Shown here: positions 7,916 to 16,610 of the stretch, piece after piece
Layout of the letters: each line of letters starts with the position of its first letter
How positions within the stretch are numbered: the stretch's first letter is position 1
Position numbers and translations under genes: made by a program
NCBI GenBank assembly: GCA_020848965.1
Contig: JADLHE010000200.1
Location: 1-39,119, forward strand
DNA length: 39,119 nucleotides
Direction: 5' to 3'
From: Saprospiraceae bacterium
GTDB taxonomy: Bacteria; Bacteroidota; Bacteroidia; Chitinophagales; Saprospiraceae
The notes under the pieces: generated by a model
The model's database searches: none
The model's input: the letters and a program-made list of their open reading frames with translations, nothing else
What the model was told of the DNA's origin: nothing

Positions 7916-8686
7916 ATGACCACTTCCCCATCTATCGGTCTTGTACTTTCTGGCGGCGGCGTTCGCGGCGTGGCACACCTCGGCTTGCTGCAAGTGCTGG
8001 AAGAAATCGGAATTGAACCAGTGGCCATTTCGGGCACGAGCGCTGGGGCGCTGGTCGGCTCGCTGCGCGCAGCGGGGCACTCCATTGGCACCATCCTCGA
8101 CTTTTTCAAAACGACCCCCATCTTCAAAATGGGTCTCTTTTCGGCGCGCAAACCGGGGTTCATAGATACCGATAAGTTCATCCCCGTGCTGGCCGAACTG
8201 CTGCCCGAAGATTTTTCAGACCTGAAAAAAAAGCTGTACGTGACGGCTACGGACATGGTTCGTGGCAGGCAGCGCACCTTCTCGCATGGGCCGCTCATTC
8301 GTCCGGTGCTGGCCTCGGCGGCTTTCCCGGTGGTGTTTACGCCCGTTGAAATCGAGGGCCAGCTCTATACCGACGGCGGCGCACTGAACAACTTTCCGGC
8401 GGAGCCGCTCACGGGCGAGTGCGAGTTGGTCATCGGCAGCAACGTACACCCTTTCAAAGACATACAACCCGCCGACATCAATAACACGATGAAGGTCATG
8501 GAACGGCTTTTCCACCTCAGCATTCACCACCACTCGGTGCAGAAGTACCACATGTGCAAGGTGGTGGTGGCTCCCCCCGAACTGGCAGCTTTCGGCGTGT
8601 TCGACCGCTCGCATTTCGATGAAATATTTGAGATTGGATACAAGGCCGCACTGGCAAAGCGTGCGGAGTTGGAGGCGCTGCTGTAG
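7916..8686 (+). CDS. Patatin-like phospholipase family protein
   Basis: A 256-residue soluble patatin-family serine hydrolase, the length typical of the RssA-like bacterial group. The oxyanion-hole motif SGGGVRG is at residues 12-18, the nucleophile elbow GTSAG at 40-44 gives catalytic Ser42, and the DGG motif at 153-155 gives the paired Asp153, so both catalytic residues are present. It probably cleaves acyl ester bonds of phospholipids or related lipids; no signal peptide is seen, so a cytoplasmic location is likely. It stands alone between the receptor gene and a hairpin terminator. Confidence 0.93.
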   Translation: MTTSPSIGLVLSGGGVRGVAHLGLLQVLEEIGIEPVAISGTSAGALVGSLRAAGHSIGTILDFFKTTPIFKMGLFSARKPGFIDTDKFIPVLAELLPEDFSDLKKKLYVTATDMVRGRQRTFSHGPLIRPVLASAAFPVVFTPVEIEGQLYTDGGALNNFPAEPLTGECELVIGSNVHPFKDIQPADINNTMKVMERLFHLSIHHHSVQKYHMCKVVVAPPELAAFGVFDRSHFDEIFEIGYKAALAKRAELEALL

Positions 8687-8687
8687 T

Positions 8688-8772
8688 AACACGGTCTGGC
8701 AGACCGTGCCCACGGCTTTACCTAATTGCTCGGAAATTTGCTGATGGAAAGCACGGACTGGCAGTCCGTGTT
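8688..8772. terminator. Paired hairpins between convergent genes
   Basis: Two 8-bp-stem hairpins (CACGGTCT-GGC-AGACCGTG at 8690-8708 and CACGGACT-GGC-AGTCCGTG at 8752-8770) lie between a plus gene ending at 8686 and a minus gene ending at 8771. The outer bases also pair, making one larger palindrome. It probably stops transcription in both directions. A copy of the second hairpin core recurs at 13790-13806. Confidence 0.65.
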
Positions 8773-9394
8773 ATTTCACTGGGTTGATACCCTTTTGGGC
8801 AAGGTATTGTCCAACATTGAAAGACACGCCGTCGAGCACTTCAATGTCTTCGTTCCAATCTGACCAAGGCCAACTGCGCTCCCCTTTTTCCGCCACGATG
8901 ACCTTTTGGGCATTGGATAAAATCCAGATGACCTTTTCAGCACCAAACTTGAACAACTCGTTGGTTTTCAAGGTAATATAACCAGTTTCGCCAAGGTCTT
9001 CCACATCGGCACGGATGTCCACTTCGATGAAGATTTTGGCGGGAACATTTACGTAGTGAATGTCAACCAAATCGGGGGTCAAGACATTTACATCGAAAAT
9101 ACCAATATCTGAGGCGGGGTTGTTGCGGTGGTCAATATGGAGGCCGATTTCGTTGCACAGCACTGTAAATTTTGCCTCGTTTAGTTTTGAAAGTACACGC
9201 ATCATCAGATAACTGACGATGATGGATTGTAGTCCGCTGGAGCCCATGATTTCCTCAATAGTTTTTGTTTTGTTCAACACCTTCCGATAGCCCTTGCGAT
9301 AGAACACCCGACCAGCGATGGTTTCGTAAACCAACTCCTCCGGCAGGGTTTTCGCAGGTCTTTTCAATCTTGGTTTGGTGGCAATCGCTTCCAT
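8771..9394 (-). CDS. Uma2-family (DUF820) putative nuclease, copy 1
   Basis: A 207-residue protein of the Uma2 family, which has a PD-(D/E)XK nuclease-like fold. Visible family features are the acidic SDIGIF block near residue 95, the IFIEVDIRAD strand near 122, and the C-terminal K-x-NELFKFGAEKVIWIL block near 143-158. Uma2 proteins are abundant in cyanobacteria and filamentous Bacteroidota; their biological role is unknown. A TAnnTTTG box lies just upstream of the chosen start. A second, divergent family member is at 12487-13059. Family is likely; activity is an inference. Confidence 0.75.
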   Translation of the reverse strand: MEAIATKPRLKRPAKTLPEELVYETIAGRVFYRKGYRKVLNKTKTIEEIMGSSGLQSIIVSYLMMRVLSKLNEAKFTVLCNEIGLHIDHRNNPASDIGIFDVNVLTPDLVDIHYVNVPAKIFIEVDIRADVEDLGETGYITLKTNELFKFGAEKVIWILSNAQKVIVAEKGERSWPWSDWNEDIEVLDGVSFNVGQYLAQKGINPVK

Positions 9395-9408
9395 GACTTA
9401 TTTTTTCC

Positions 9409-9416
9409 CAAAGTTA
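9409..9416 (-). promoter_or_regulatory. -7 box TAACTTTG for Uma2 copy 1
   Basis: TAACTTTG on the minus strand fits TAnnTTTG and ends 14 bp before ATG 9394, implying a very short leader. Confidence 0.5.
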
Positions 9417-9476
9417 GCTGAAATGCAGACTTTTGCAAAAATACCTTCCACCCAGTTTCACTCAAAACACACTGAC

Positions 9477-12401
9477 ATGCGCATCGTTTTACCAATTTTT
9501 TTCCTCTGGAATTTTCTCCTTTTGAGCCTCTCGCTCAATGCCCAACACTTCGACAACGGCTTCCATTTCTACATGCCGCCCGGTGATAGCTCGGCGCAGC
9601 GCTTCTTGCCCGAATTTGCGAAGCAGCCCATCACCAATTTTGTGGGCATTGACGCAAACGGCCACTTCCAAGCAGGGGGCCAACGACTGCGTTTTTGGGG
9701 CACCAACTTGGTGGAAGGCGCCTGTTTCCCAAAGAAAACCAAGGCTCCTTGGATAGCGGCCCGCTTGCGCAAATTGGGCTTCAACCTCGTCCGTTTCACC
9801 GATATGGACAACTACTGGGCAGGGCAAAATGCCACCATCTTCCCACAGGACGTGGGCACCACCCAAGTGCTCGATTTTTTCCAGTTGGACAAGTTCCACT
9901 ATTTCGTCCACCACCTGAAGCAGCAGGGCATCTACTCCTGCATCAACCTGCATTCGGTTCGTCAGTTTCAGGAAGGCGACGGCGTACTGGGCGTTGACAG
10001 CATTCAGGACAATGGCAATGCCATCACCATTTTCGACCGCCAATTGATTGCGCTGCAAAAAGGCTATGCGCAACAATTGCTCACGCCCGTGAGCCTTTAC
10101 ACGGGCCTTTCATTGGCCAACGACCCCGCCGTGGCCATGGTCGAAATCACCAACGAGAACAGCCTATACAGCTACTGGCGCGGCGACCGCCTCCAGCATT
10201 TCACCCACGGCGAAGGCCAGCTCATGCAGCGCCACTGCGACACGCTCGACTTGCGTTGGAACCAGTTTTTGCAAAGCAAATATGGCTCACAAGCTGCCCT
10301 CAACGCCGCTTGGAACGCCCTCTCAAGTACCCCCGGCGCCAACCAACAACTGCTTGATAATAATTTTGAAAACAACAACCCCGCTGGCGACTGGAAGCTC
10401 GAACTGCACGACGCCGCCGCCGCCACCCTCGACATCGTACAGACCAACCCTTACGAAGGGCAGGACTGCGCCCGCGTCAGCGTGACGAACGTGACGGGCA
10501 CGGGCTGGCATATCCAGTTCAAGCAAGAAAACCTGAGCGTGGAGGCGGGCAGGGCTTACACCGTACACTTTGCAGCTCGTGCCGACCAGCCCGCCAGCAT
10601 TTGGGCCTATACCATGCGCAACCTCGACCCCTGGACCTGGTATGGCTCCAAGTATATTGACCTGACTACCCAATGGCAGGAGTTCAGCTACACTTTCGTA
10701 GCACCGGAAGACAATGCCGATTTCGTGCGCTTCGCCTTTAGTTTTGAGAACAACCTTGGCAATTTTTATTTTGATAAAATCACCCTTGCCGATGCTGGCG
10801 CAACGGGCGTTGCAGCGGGCGAAAGCCTCGCAAATGGTACCGTGCGCCGCTTTAATTACAGCGACCGTGGCGGTTACACAGGCCCTCGCATCGCCGATAT
10901 GACGGAGTTCTACCTAAAGCTCCAGCGCGATTATTTTAACGAAATGAAGAATTATATAAAGAACGATCTTGGTGTAAAGGCAAGCGTCAGCGGCTCCAAT
11001 TCCCTTGGTGGCATCTCCGACGTTTACACCCACCAAGACATGGACTATATAGACGACCACAGTCTTTGGGACTACCCAGCTTGGAGCTACAATGGCAGTG
11101 AGTGGGTCTGGGAGGTCATGAACACCTCCATGGTTAAAAGTGATTGGTTCACCACCCCAAACAAATTGTTCAGCGGGCTGGCCATGAAGGGCAAACCGTT
11201 CATGATCGGCCAATACTACCAAGCTTATCCCAATATTTACCAAGCCGAAATGATGCCCTGGATGTCGGCCTACGGTGCCTTCCACGATGCCGATGCCATC
11301 CTGTTTTACAGCTATAACCACGACTACGACGAATGGGAGCGCGACATGATTGACGACAACTACGCCACGCACCGCAACCCCACGCAGATGGCCCTCGCCC
11401 CCATGTATGGTTTTGCGTTCCGCAATGGGCTGATGGCTTCGGTCAGCAACCCCATCGGGCTGAACTACCCAGAAAGCTATATCTTCCAGCAGGTGCCGAT
11501 TCAGGACAACTCAGGGCGGTGGGGCACTTATATCCCTTACAATACCCGCTTGGCACTCACAACGACCATCCGCACTTCGGGCTTCACGGGCACCGATGGG
11601 CCTGATTTCAGCCTACTGCCCGACGGCCCCGGCATACAAGCCACCACTGGCTCCGGCCAGACAACCATTGACGGCCAAGCGGGCATCCTGACCACCACTA
11701 CGCCCAAATTCGTGAGCGTCACCGGTTTTGTCCATGAAAACGGGCCACACGAAGCCGGGCCGCTCAACCTGCTTTCCGCCAACGACTTTGCCGTGGTTAG
11801 CCTGCTTTCATTGACCAACGAGCCGGTGAACACAGCAACGGAGAGTGTGCTCACGGTGTCTTCGAGGGCACAAAACACCAATATGGTCTGGAACGGCAAC
11901 AGCATCCAAAATGCTTGGGGTCAGCAGCCGACCGAGGTGCAACCCATTGCGCTTTCGCTCGAATTGGCGCATGCCAATAACCAAATGCGCATCTACCCGC
12001 TCACGCCCACGGGCGCCGAGGGCAGCTATTCGGTGGTTGCTGCGCAAAACGGCAAGTTCAACTTCACCGTTGACCAAGCAGCCGACCAAACGCTGTGGTA
12101 CGGGCTTGAATTCAGCAACGTATCCGCCACCATCGAGGCCAAAGCCGAACACACGGTCAGTATCTCCCCAAACCCGGCCAGCGAGCGCAGCTTCGTGCAG
12201 GTTTCGATGAAAGCGGCCAGCCCGCTCGCCATCCGGCTGCTGGATGTGAATGGGCGTTTCGTCAAAACCATTTACCAAAATGAAAACCCTGTACTGACGG
12301 TTCGTGAGCGGATTGAGGTTGGCGGCTTGGCCAAGGGTGTCTATTTTGTGGAGTGCAGGGGTGGGGATTGGTTGAGGATGGAGAAGTTGATAGTGCCATA
12401 A
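9477..12401 (+). CDS. Secreted glycoside hydrolase-like protein with CBM-like domain and T9SS sorting signal
   Basis: A 974-residue exported protein. ATG 9477 was chosen because it starts a clear signal peptide (MRIVLPIFFLWNFLLLSLS, cleavage after NAQ). A GH5/cellulase-like TIM barrel follows, with FWGTNLV and LRKLGFNLVRFTDMD early and VEITNENSL giving the expected acid/base Glu227. A carbohydrate-binding-module-like jelly roll (about residues 290-440: GWHIQFKQENLSVEAGRAYTV, FYFDKITL) is inserted in the barrel. The C-terminal 80 residues (ISPNP, then LAKGVYFVE) form a type A T9SS sorting domain, so it is exported through T9SS to the cell surface or medium. Related proteins usually carry a Glu nucleophile where this one reads MIGQYYQ (Gln579), so activity is uncertain. 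The substrate is unknown. Confidence 0.8.
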   Translation: MRIVLPIFFLWNFLLLSLSLNAQHFDNGFHFYMPPGDSSAQRFLPEFAKQPITNFVGIDANGHFQAGGQRLRFWGTNLVEGACFPKKTKAPWIAARLRKLGFNLVRFTDMDNYWAGQNATIFPQDVGTTQVLDFFQLDKFHYFVHHLKQQGIYSCINLHSVRQFQEGDGVLGVDSIQDNGNAITIFDRQLIALQKGYAQQLLTPVSLYTGLSLANDPAVAMVEITNENSLYSYWRGDRLQHFTHGEGQLMQRHCDTLDLRWNQFLQSKYGSQAALNAAWNALSSTPGANQQLLDNNFENNNPAGDWKLELHDAAAATLDIVQTNPYEGQDCARVSVTNVTGTGWHIQFKQENLSVEAGRAYTVHFAARADQPASIWAYTMRNLDPWTWYGSKYIDLTTQWQEFSYTFVAPEDNADFVRFAFSFENNLGNFYFDKITLADAGATGVAAGESLANGTVRRFNYSDRGGYTGPRIADMTEFYLKLQRDYFNEMKNYIKNDLGVKASVSGSNSLGGISDVYTHQDMDYIDDHSLWDYPAWSYNGSEWVWEVMNTSMVKSDWFTTPNKLFSGLAMKGKPFMIGQYYQAYPNIYQAEMMPWMSAYGAFHDADAILFYSYNHDYDEWERDMIDDNYATHRNPTQMALAPMYGFAFRNGLMASVSNPIGLNYPESYIFQQVPIQDNSGRWGTYIPYNTRLALTTTIRTSGFTGTDGPDFSLLPDGPGIQATTGSGQTTIDGQAGILTTTTPKFVSVTGFVHENGPHEAGPLNLLSANDFAVVSLLSLTNEPVNTATESVLTVSSRAQNTNMVWNGNSIQNAWGQQPTEVQPIALSLELAHANNQMRIYPLTPTGAEGSYSVVAAQNGKFNFTVDQAADQTLWYGLEFSNVSATIEAKAEHTVSISPNPASERSFVQVSMKAASPLAIRLLDVNGRFVKTIYQNENPVLTVRERIEVGGLAKGVYFVECRGGDWLRMEKLIVP

Positions 12402-12410
12402 CTGGTCCAG

Positions 12411-12460
12411 CGCTGGCAAGGTTTTGCACTTTGCCAGCGTTGTTTTTTGGTTTTGTTTTT
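12411..12460 (+). terminator. Intrinsic terminator after glycosidase gene
   Basis: CGCTGGCAA (12411-12419) pairs perfectly with TTGCCAGCG (12431-12439), followed by a T-rich run. The T-run overlaps the upstream promoter region of the next gene. Confidence 0.75.
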
Positions 12461-12470
12461 ATTATTTTTG
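12440..12470 (+). promoter_or_regulatory. TTG-N20-TATTTTTG promoter for Uma2 copy 2
   Basis: TATTTTTG (12463-12470) fits TAnnTTTG with a TTG (12440-12442) 20 bp upstream, the usual Bacteroidota -33/-7 layout. ATG 12487 follows 16 bp later, which decides the start over the upstream in-frame ATG 12424. Confidence 0.6.
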
Positions 12471-12486
12471 CAAAAAAGGTATCAGA

Positions 12487-13059
12487 ATGTCAGCAAATAC
12501 AGCCATTGCGGAGCAAAAGCCAAAAGCAGTGAAATTGATTACGAAGGAGCAGTTCCTTCGTCGTTACTCCAATCGGGAGGACGGATTTAAGTATGAGTTC
12601 AACAATGGGATTGTCGAAAAAACCAGCGCTATGAATCAACAACAAGCCACCATCCAAGGCGTCATTCTTCGATTTTTTATCAAGACCAAATTATTTGAAG
12701 ATGGCGGACTATATTCTCCCGAAACGGACATGGACACTTCCCCTGTCCAATTAAGACGACCCGATATTGCAATATTTACAGGTGAACAGGTAGTTAAAAT
12801 GAAGGAAAAAGAGAACCAAGTAGCGCCTTGGGTAGCTGAGATTATTTCTCCGACTGACAGGGCAGATGACATAAACAACAATCTGTATGAATACTTCCGG
12901 GCAGGGGTGAAAGTTGTTTGGCATATTTACCCCCAATCAAAAAAAGTAGATGTTTTTACTGCGCCTGAAAAGGTCACGATTTGCAGTGGCAAGACAATTT
13001 GTAGCGGTGCTCCTGTTATCCCAGACCTGCAAATCCCAGCTGAAGATTTGTTTGCTTAA
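12487..13059 (+). CDS. Uma2-family (DUF820) putative nuclease, copy 2
   Basis: A 190-residue Uma2 protein with the family's usual blocks in order: YEFNNGIVEKTSAMN near residue 37, LRRPDIAIF near 93 (conserved acidic residue), PWVAEIISPTDRADD near 117, and the YFRAGVKVVWHIYP signature near 138. The fold is that of PD-(D/E)XK nucleases; the biological role is unknown. It starts after its own promoter and is convergent with the pseudouridine synthase gene, with only 4 bp between the two stop codons. It is clearly distinct in sequence from the Uma2 gene at 8771-9394, so the pair is not a recent duplication. Confidence 0.88.
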   Translation: MSANTAIAEQKPKAVKLITKEQFLRRYSNREDGFKYEFNNGIVEKTSAMNQQQATIQGVILRFFIKTKLFEDGGLYSPETDMDTSPVQLRRPDIAIFTGEQVVKMKEKENQVAPWVAEIISPTDRADDINNNLYEYFRAGVKVVWHIYPQSKKVDVFTAPEKVTICSGKTICSGAPVIPDLQIPAEDLFA

Positions 13060-13063
13060 GCAA

Positions 13064-13711
13064 TTAAGCCCACTCCGGCTCGGCCTTTACCTCCATCCTT
13101 TCCCCCGTCTTGGGGTGGTCAAAAACGAGCCTGTGGCAATGCAGGTAAATCATCGAAACGCTTGATTTTATTGGCTTTGCGCCATATTTTTCGTCCCCAA
13201 CCACGGGGCAACCAATCGCAGCCATTTGCGCCCTGATTTGGTGGTAGCGCCCCGTCAACAACTCCACTTCCACAAGGCATTTTCCCTCTTTTTGTTCCAA
13301 AACCTTGTAGCGCAACTTGCACTCCTGCGAATGCTTGGTTTGCGGGTTTACAACCACCGAACGCTTCTGCACATCGTCTTTTTTGAGCCAATGCACCAAC
13401 TCGCCCTCGGCTTGGGGCGGTGTATTTTCCAGCAAAGCCAGATAAAACTTGCCCACCGTCCGCGCCTCGAATTGCGCCAGCAACGACTTCAAGGCCGCTG
13501 GCGTGAGGCCAAAAAGCAGCACCCCACTGGCTGCCCGGTCGAGGCGATGCGCCAAGCCAGCCTTTATCTGTTTTTTCCAAGGATAGGTCCGTGCAAGGTA
13601 GTCGCCTACCCGGTCTTCGGCGCAGAGGTTTCTGTGCCGGTCAGCGTCGGATTGAAGGCCCGAAGGCTTGTAAAATGCGAGGACGTAGTTGTCTTCGTGA
13701 AGTATTTGCAT
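13064..13711 (-). CDS. RluA-family RNA pseudouridine synthase
   Basis: A 215-residue enzyme of the RluA family, which isomerises uridine to pseudouridine in rRNA or tRNA. The catalytic motif HRLDRAASG lies at residues 55-63 with catalytic Asp58; KPSGLQSDAD near 15 and LLTGRYHQIRAQMAAIG near 150 (the RxHQIR-type block) are also present. It lacks an N-terminal S4 domain, like the short RluA-type members. The exact RNA target cannot be told from sequence. It lies downstream of the rep gene on the same strand, separated by a hairpin, so it is probably transcribed separately. Confidence 0.92.
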   Translation of the reverse strand: MQILHEDNYVLAFYKPSGLQSDADRHRNLCAEDRVGDYLARTYPWKKQIKAGLAHRLDRAASGVLLFGLTPAALKSLLAQFEARTVGKFYLALLENTPPQAEGELVHWLKKDDVQKRSVVVNPQTKHSQECKLRYKVLEQKEGKCLVEVELLTGRYHQIRAQMAAIGCPVVGDEKYGAKPIKSSVSMIYLHCHRLVFDHPKTGERMEVKAEPEWA

Positions 13712-13725
13712 GAAATTCGGTTGAA

Positions 13726-13806
13726 GTACGGACTGCCAGCCCGCGCTGCTAAAAAGTTAAAACATTTGGGCCTTGGAAAATGCGTAGGTACGGACTGGCA
13801 GTCCGT
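13726..13806. terminator. ACGGACT hairpins downstream of rep
   Basis: A perfect 7-bp stem, ACGGACT-GGC-AGTCCGT, lies at 13790-13806 immediately after the rep stop on the minus strand. A decayed copy (ACGGACTGCCAGCCCG) lies near 13728. The same hairpin core occurs at 8752-8770, so this is a repeated element that here probably acts as a terminator. Confidence 0.55.
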
Positions 13807-13807
13807 T

Positions 13808-15325
13808 TTACTGCGCTTTGAACCATTGCTCGCAATATGCCTGCACGCTATTTTCGAGCAATTGCTTGTAATTGCTGGCCGTTTTGAAGCCCTCGAAAGC
13901 GGCCTTTCTTTCACCAAGAATCCGCTTGTAAACGTCGGGGTGCTCCTTTTTGAAGCTATCGAAACTGAAGATTAGCTTTTCCTTTGGGGCTGCGGCAGGC
14001 TGCTTTTCCGATGGGGTAAAAAGGTCGCCAGCCTCCCCTCCCCTACTCATGCGGCTGGCCTGGGTAGCGGTCTTTTTTTGGATGGAAAAAGCGGGCTCCA
14101 TTGTTTTGCCAATGGATTTCTCCTCTTCCAACAATTTGCGGAAATCGGCGGCAGTAATGCCCTTGGCGCGCTCGCGGTTGGCGCGCTCATCGTCCTTGAG
14201 GCTTTTTTTCCTGGAAATGACCTGCTCCAGCAATTGAGCGTAAAGGCTCGGTTCCTCAAAACGCTTGTTGCTCACCCATCCTGCAAAAGCTTTCACCTTT
14301 TCCTTTGCACCTTTTACCGTTGTTTTTTTCTCAAAAAAAGCCAACATGAACAGCACGAAATAGTCTTCATAGCCCACCAGTTCGCTCCCTTTAATGATGG
14401 GCAGCACCTCGTCCAGGGCAAAGACCATGCTGACGCCATACTCGGTCAAGGTGTTGAAAGCGCGGCGCTGTGCCTCCGTCAGCGACTCAATGCGTGATTG
14501 GAGGTCATTGGCGGGTTTCGACGTGGCCCTTTTGGTGCGCGCCTCCACGGTTGTTGGTTCTTCCTCGCTTGGCTCTGGGGTAAAGTCTGTCTTTTCGTTG
14601 ATGACGATGCGGAGGTCGGTAATGTTCCGGCCTTTTTTGATAAAATCGTAGTCAATGCGGAGGTGGGTCTTTTCGTTGATTTCCTCGCGGGCCACATCCA
14701 GCACTTTTCTGCGGAAGTTGCGGAAATCGGGGTACTTATCCTGTATGCCCAACCTCGACTTGAACTCCTTGATACTGCATGCAAAGACGTTGCGCCCGTG
14801 CCGGATGTTCTCGAAATAATAAGCCTTGCACATTTGGTAAATACGTATGCTGAAACCGCTTTTCATCTTTGCAACTTCCAAAAACTCGAAGCGGGTAAAA
14901 CGCTCCTTTAGTCCAAGCAAGAATGGTTTCATTTGCGGTGAGAAGCCGAACTCCACGCAAAGCACGCCGTTTTCATCGTATTTCGGTACGGCACCTGCCA
15001 CCCAGTTAATATGGCCTCGAAGACGGTGGCCGTCCACGGTGAAGTCGGTGGGGAAGGTTATTTTCTTGTCGGTGATGCTGTCGAGCAGGTCGTCGAGGCG
15101 TTCGTAGAACGAACCGTGCTTTTTCGTCTCGTCCGATTTTAGGATGTACTCAATTTCGGAAACGGGGACGAGGTAGGTCTCGAAGTCGCTGTCTTCGGGC
15201 CTGAGCAGCGTGGCCATATATAATATGAGCTTCTGCTCCCGGGGCGAGAGTTTGTACCTGGCATTCTGAATGAACTGGTTTGCAATCGCCGCTACCTTTT
15301 TAGTCTTTTCGACTTGCATGGTCAT
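13808..15325 (-). CDS. Replication initiator protein, Rep_3/RepB family
   Basis: A 505-residue plasmid-type initiator. The first winged-helix domain is at about residues 10-130 (NQFIQNARYKLSPREQKLILYM). The second is at about 145-250 (SGFSIRIYQMCKAYYF, IKEFKSRLGI, FRNFRRKVLDVAREEI). This is the standard Rep_3 architecture; a C-terminal extension of about 240 residues is unusually long. Rep_3 proteins bind iterons and melt the adjacent AT-rich DNA, and the 1.3 kb upstream of this gene contains just such repeats. ATG 15325 (or 15319) was chosen because upstream in-frame codons run through the origin region. A 19-bp palindrome at 15326-15344 abuts the start and could be the site of autoregulation. 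With parA and a ParG-like gene on the other side, this forms a complete replicon core. Confidence 0.92.
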   Translation of the reverse strand: MTMQVEKTKKVAAIANQFIQNARYKLSPREQKLILYMATLLRPEDSDFETYLVPVSEIEYILKSDETKKHGSFYERLDDLLDSITDKKITFPTDFTVDGHRLRGHINWVAGAVPKYDENGVLCVEFGFSPQMKPFLLGLKERFTRFEFLEVAKMKSGFSIRIYQMCKAYYFENIRHGRNVFACSIKEFKSRLGIQDKYPDFRNFRRKVLDVAREEINEKTHLRIDYDFIKKGRNITDLRIVINEKTDFTPEPSEEEPTTVEARTKRATSKPANDLQSRIESLTEAQRRAFNTLTEYGVSMVFALDEVLPIIKGSELVGYEDYFVLFMLAFFEKKTTVKGAKEKVKAFAGWVSNKRFEEPSLYAQLLEQVISRKKSLKDDERANRERAKGITAADFRKLLEEEKSIGKTMEPAFSIQKKTATQASRMSRGGEAGDLFTPSEKQPAAAPKEKLIFSFDSFKKEHPDVYKRILGERKAAFEGFKTASNYKQLLENSVQAYCEQWFKAQ

Positions 15326-15344
15326 ATATTTTGCGGCAAAATAT
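15326..15344. promoter_or_regulatory. Palindrome abutting rep start (candidate operator)
   Basis: A perfect palindrome with 9-bp arms (ATATTTTGC around a central G) directly precedes the rep start codon. Rep_3 initiators often repress their own genes at inverted repeats near the promoter, so this is a candidate operator; that role is inferred. Confidence 0.5.
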
Positions 15345-16047
15345 TTCCTCGCGTGTACGTGTACAAATCGCGGGGTACACTTTTTTTCCACATCTCCCAC
15401 AGTGGGGACACATCAATGAAAGAAAAGTGTCCTTTTGGCAAAAAACCGCCCCACACAAGGTACACATAAGCTGCAAAAGTTGGTAGCATCCGGCCATTTT
15501 GACTTCAATTAGCGGCTGTCTTTCGCTTTCCAGCAATGCAACACATCAGGAACACTTCAAGCCTTAGCAACCACGCCACTTTACAAATTGGGTACACATC
15601 AGCGAAACAAAGCTGTTTTCCTTTCGTTTGATGCGCCCACTTTATGGACACTATCACCCACGTTGCGTACACACTTAGTGCGTATAGCCCAGTATTTGAT
15701 TGATTATCAGTTGTTTATGAAATATTTACACTCAGGTTGGATAAGAATCAGCTCTGCAAATCGCCCACATCGGGTACACAATAAGCCTTTCAACGTGTGT
15801 CCATGATGTGTAAAAATGGTTTGCTACCGAGCAGGGCTGTTAGCCAGAAAGCTGCTTTGGTGGAAGCCGATACGGTTGTACTATATTCAGGTAATTGAAG
15901 CGCTCATTTCATAATCTATTCATTATAAAAGCTTTATAGTTTCATCAATCAACTATTTATCTCAACCCACCAAAGGGTTGTTGCCCACTGGGGGCAAAAA
16001 GGTTGAACTACCTATCAAGTAGCTTAACCGATTTTCAGGCAAGCTGA

Positions 16048-16236
16048 CCCACACCCGGTACACGACCCACATATTGGGCACTCACAACCCACATCGGTAA
16101 CGCGAACTACCCCTAATACGTACACACCTCCCCCACCCTAAGGACGCGGGAACCCCACCTTGACTACACAGCTTGCCCACATCAGGTACCGATCCAACCC
16201 CTTCGATGCACACGCTTTCCCCACGTTGGGTACGCA
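16048..16236 (+). repeat. Iteron cluster, 17-bp units at 22-bp spacing
   Basis: Nine degenerate 17-bp units resembling CCCACATCGGGTACACA start at 16048, 16066, 16088, 16110, 16132, 16154, 16176, 16198 and 16220. The last eight starts are spaced 18 (from the first) and then exactly 22 bp apart, i.e. about two helical turns, so all lie on one face of the DNA. The left half (CCCAC) is the best conserved; the right half ends in TACACA or a close variant. This is the expected binding array for the Rep_3 initiator encoded next door. Confidence 0.85.
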
Positions 16237-16360
16237 CATAACCTTGTAACAAATTGATAGACAATACAATACAGGTATGTAAACTATTAAAACGAATAAC
16301 AATAAAATCAAAACACCTAAAAATTGAATGTAAAAAAGAAGTGTTTTTATTTTTTTTAGC
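16237..16360. other. AT-rich stretch beside iterons (candidate unwinding element)
   Basis: Directly after the last iteron the sequence becomes strongly A/T-rich with A-runs and T-runs, unlike the GC-balanced surroundings. Iteron origins melt at such a stretch; assignment rests on position and composition only. Confidence 0.6.
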
Positions 16361-16610
16361 GGATGTTCGGTCAGCCGCCAACGCCCCCCAATTGGTCTTT
16401 TGGCAATGGTGGGCAATATGGGACTTTATTTCGCGGCTTACTTTACTAGCGGCTCATGTGTACCAATTGTGTGCTGGGCGCGACAGCAAACAGCGCAGCT
16501 ATGCCTGCGGCGGTGTTGCGCAGACTTTAAAATTCGTTAAATAACGAAAACGTTATTTCCTTTTTTCTACAAAATCGATTCTCCCCTACCCTACTTAGCA
16601 AAGTAGTTTT
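16361..16610. other. Spacer before parA promoter
   Basis: No gene is visible. It contains the first octamer palindrome of the par region (16533-16560, AAATAACG/CGTTATTT around AAAA) and one minus-strand copy of TAGGGTAGGGG (16584-16593). Confidence 0.5.

Noticed and set aside
8688..8772. tRNA or other structured RNA gene
   Set aside because: The stems are simple terminator-like hairpins without a cloverleaf or conserved tRNA bases.
15588..15806. 72-codon open frame in the origin region
   Set aside because: It runs through iteron copies and has no domain; better explained as chance in non-coding origin DNA.
15345..16260. CRISPR array reading of the repeated origin sequences
   Set aside because: Units are 17 bp, degenerate, with 5-bp gaps, and lie beside rep; this fits iterons, and no cas gene is present.
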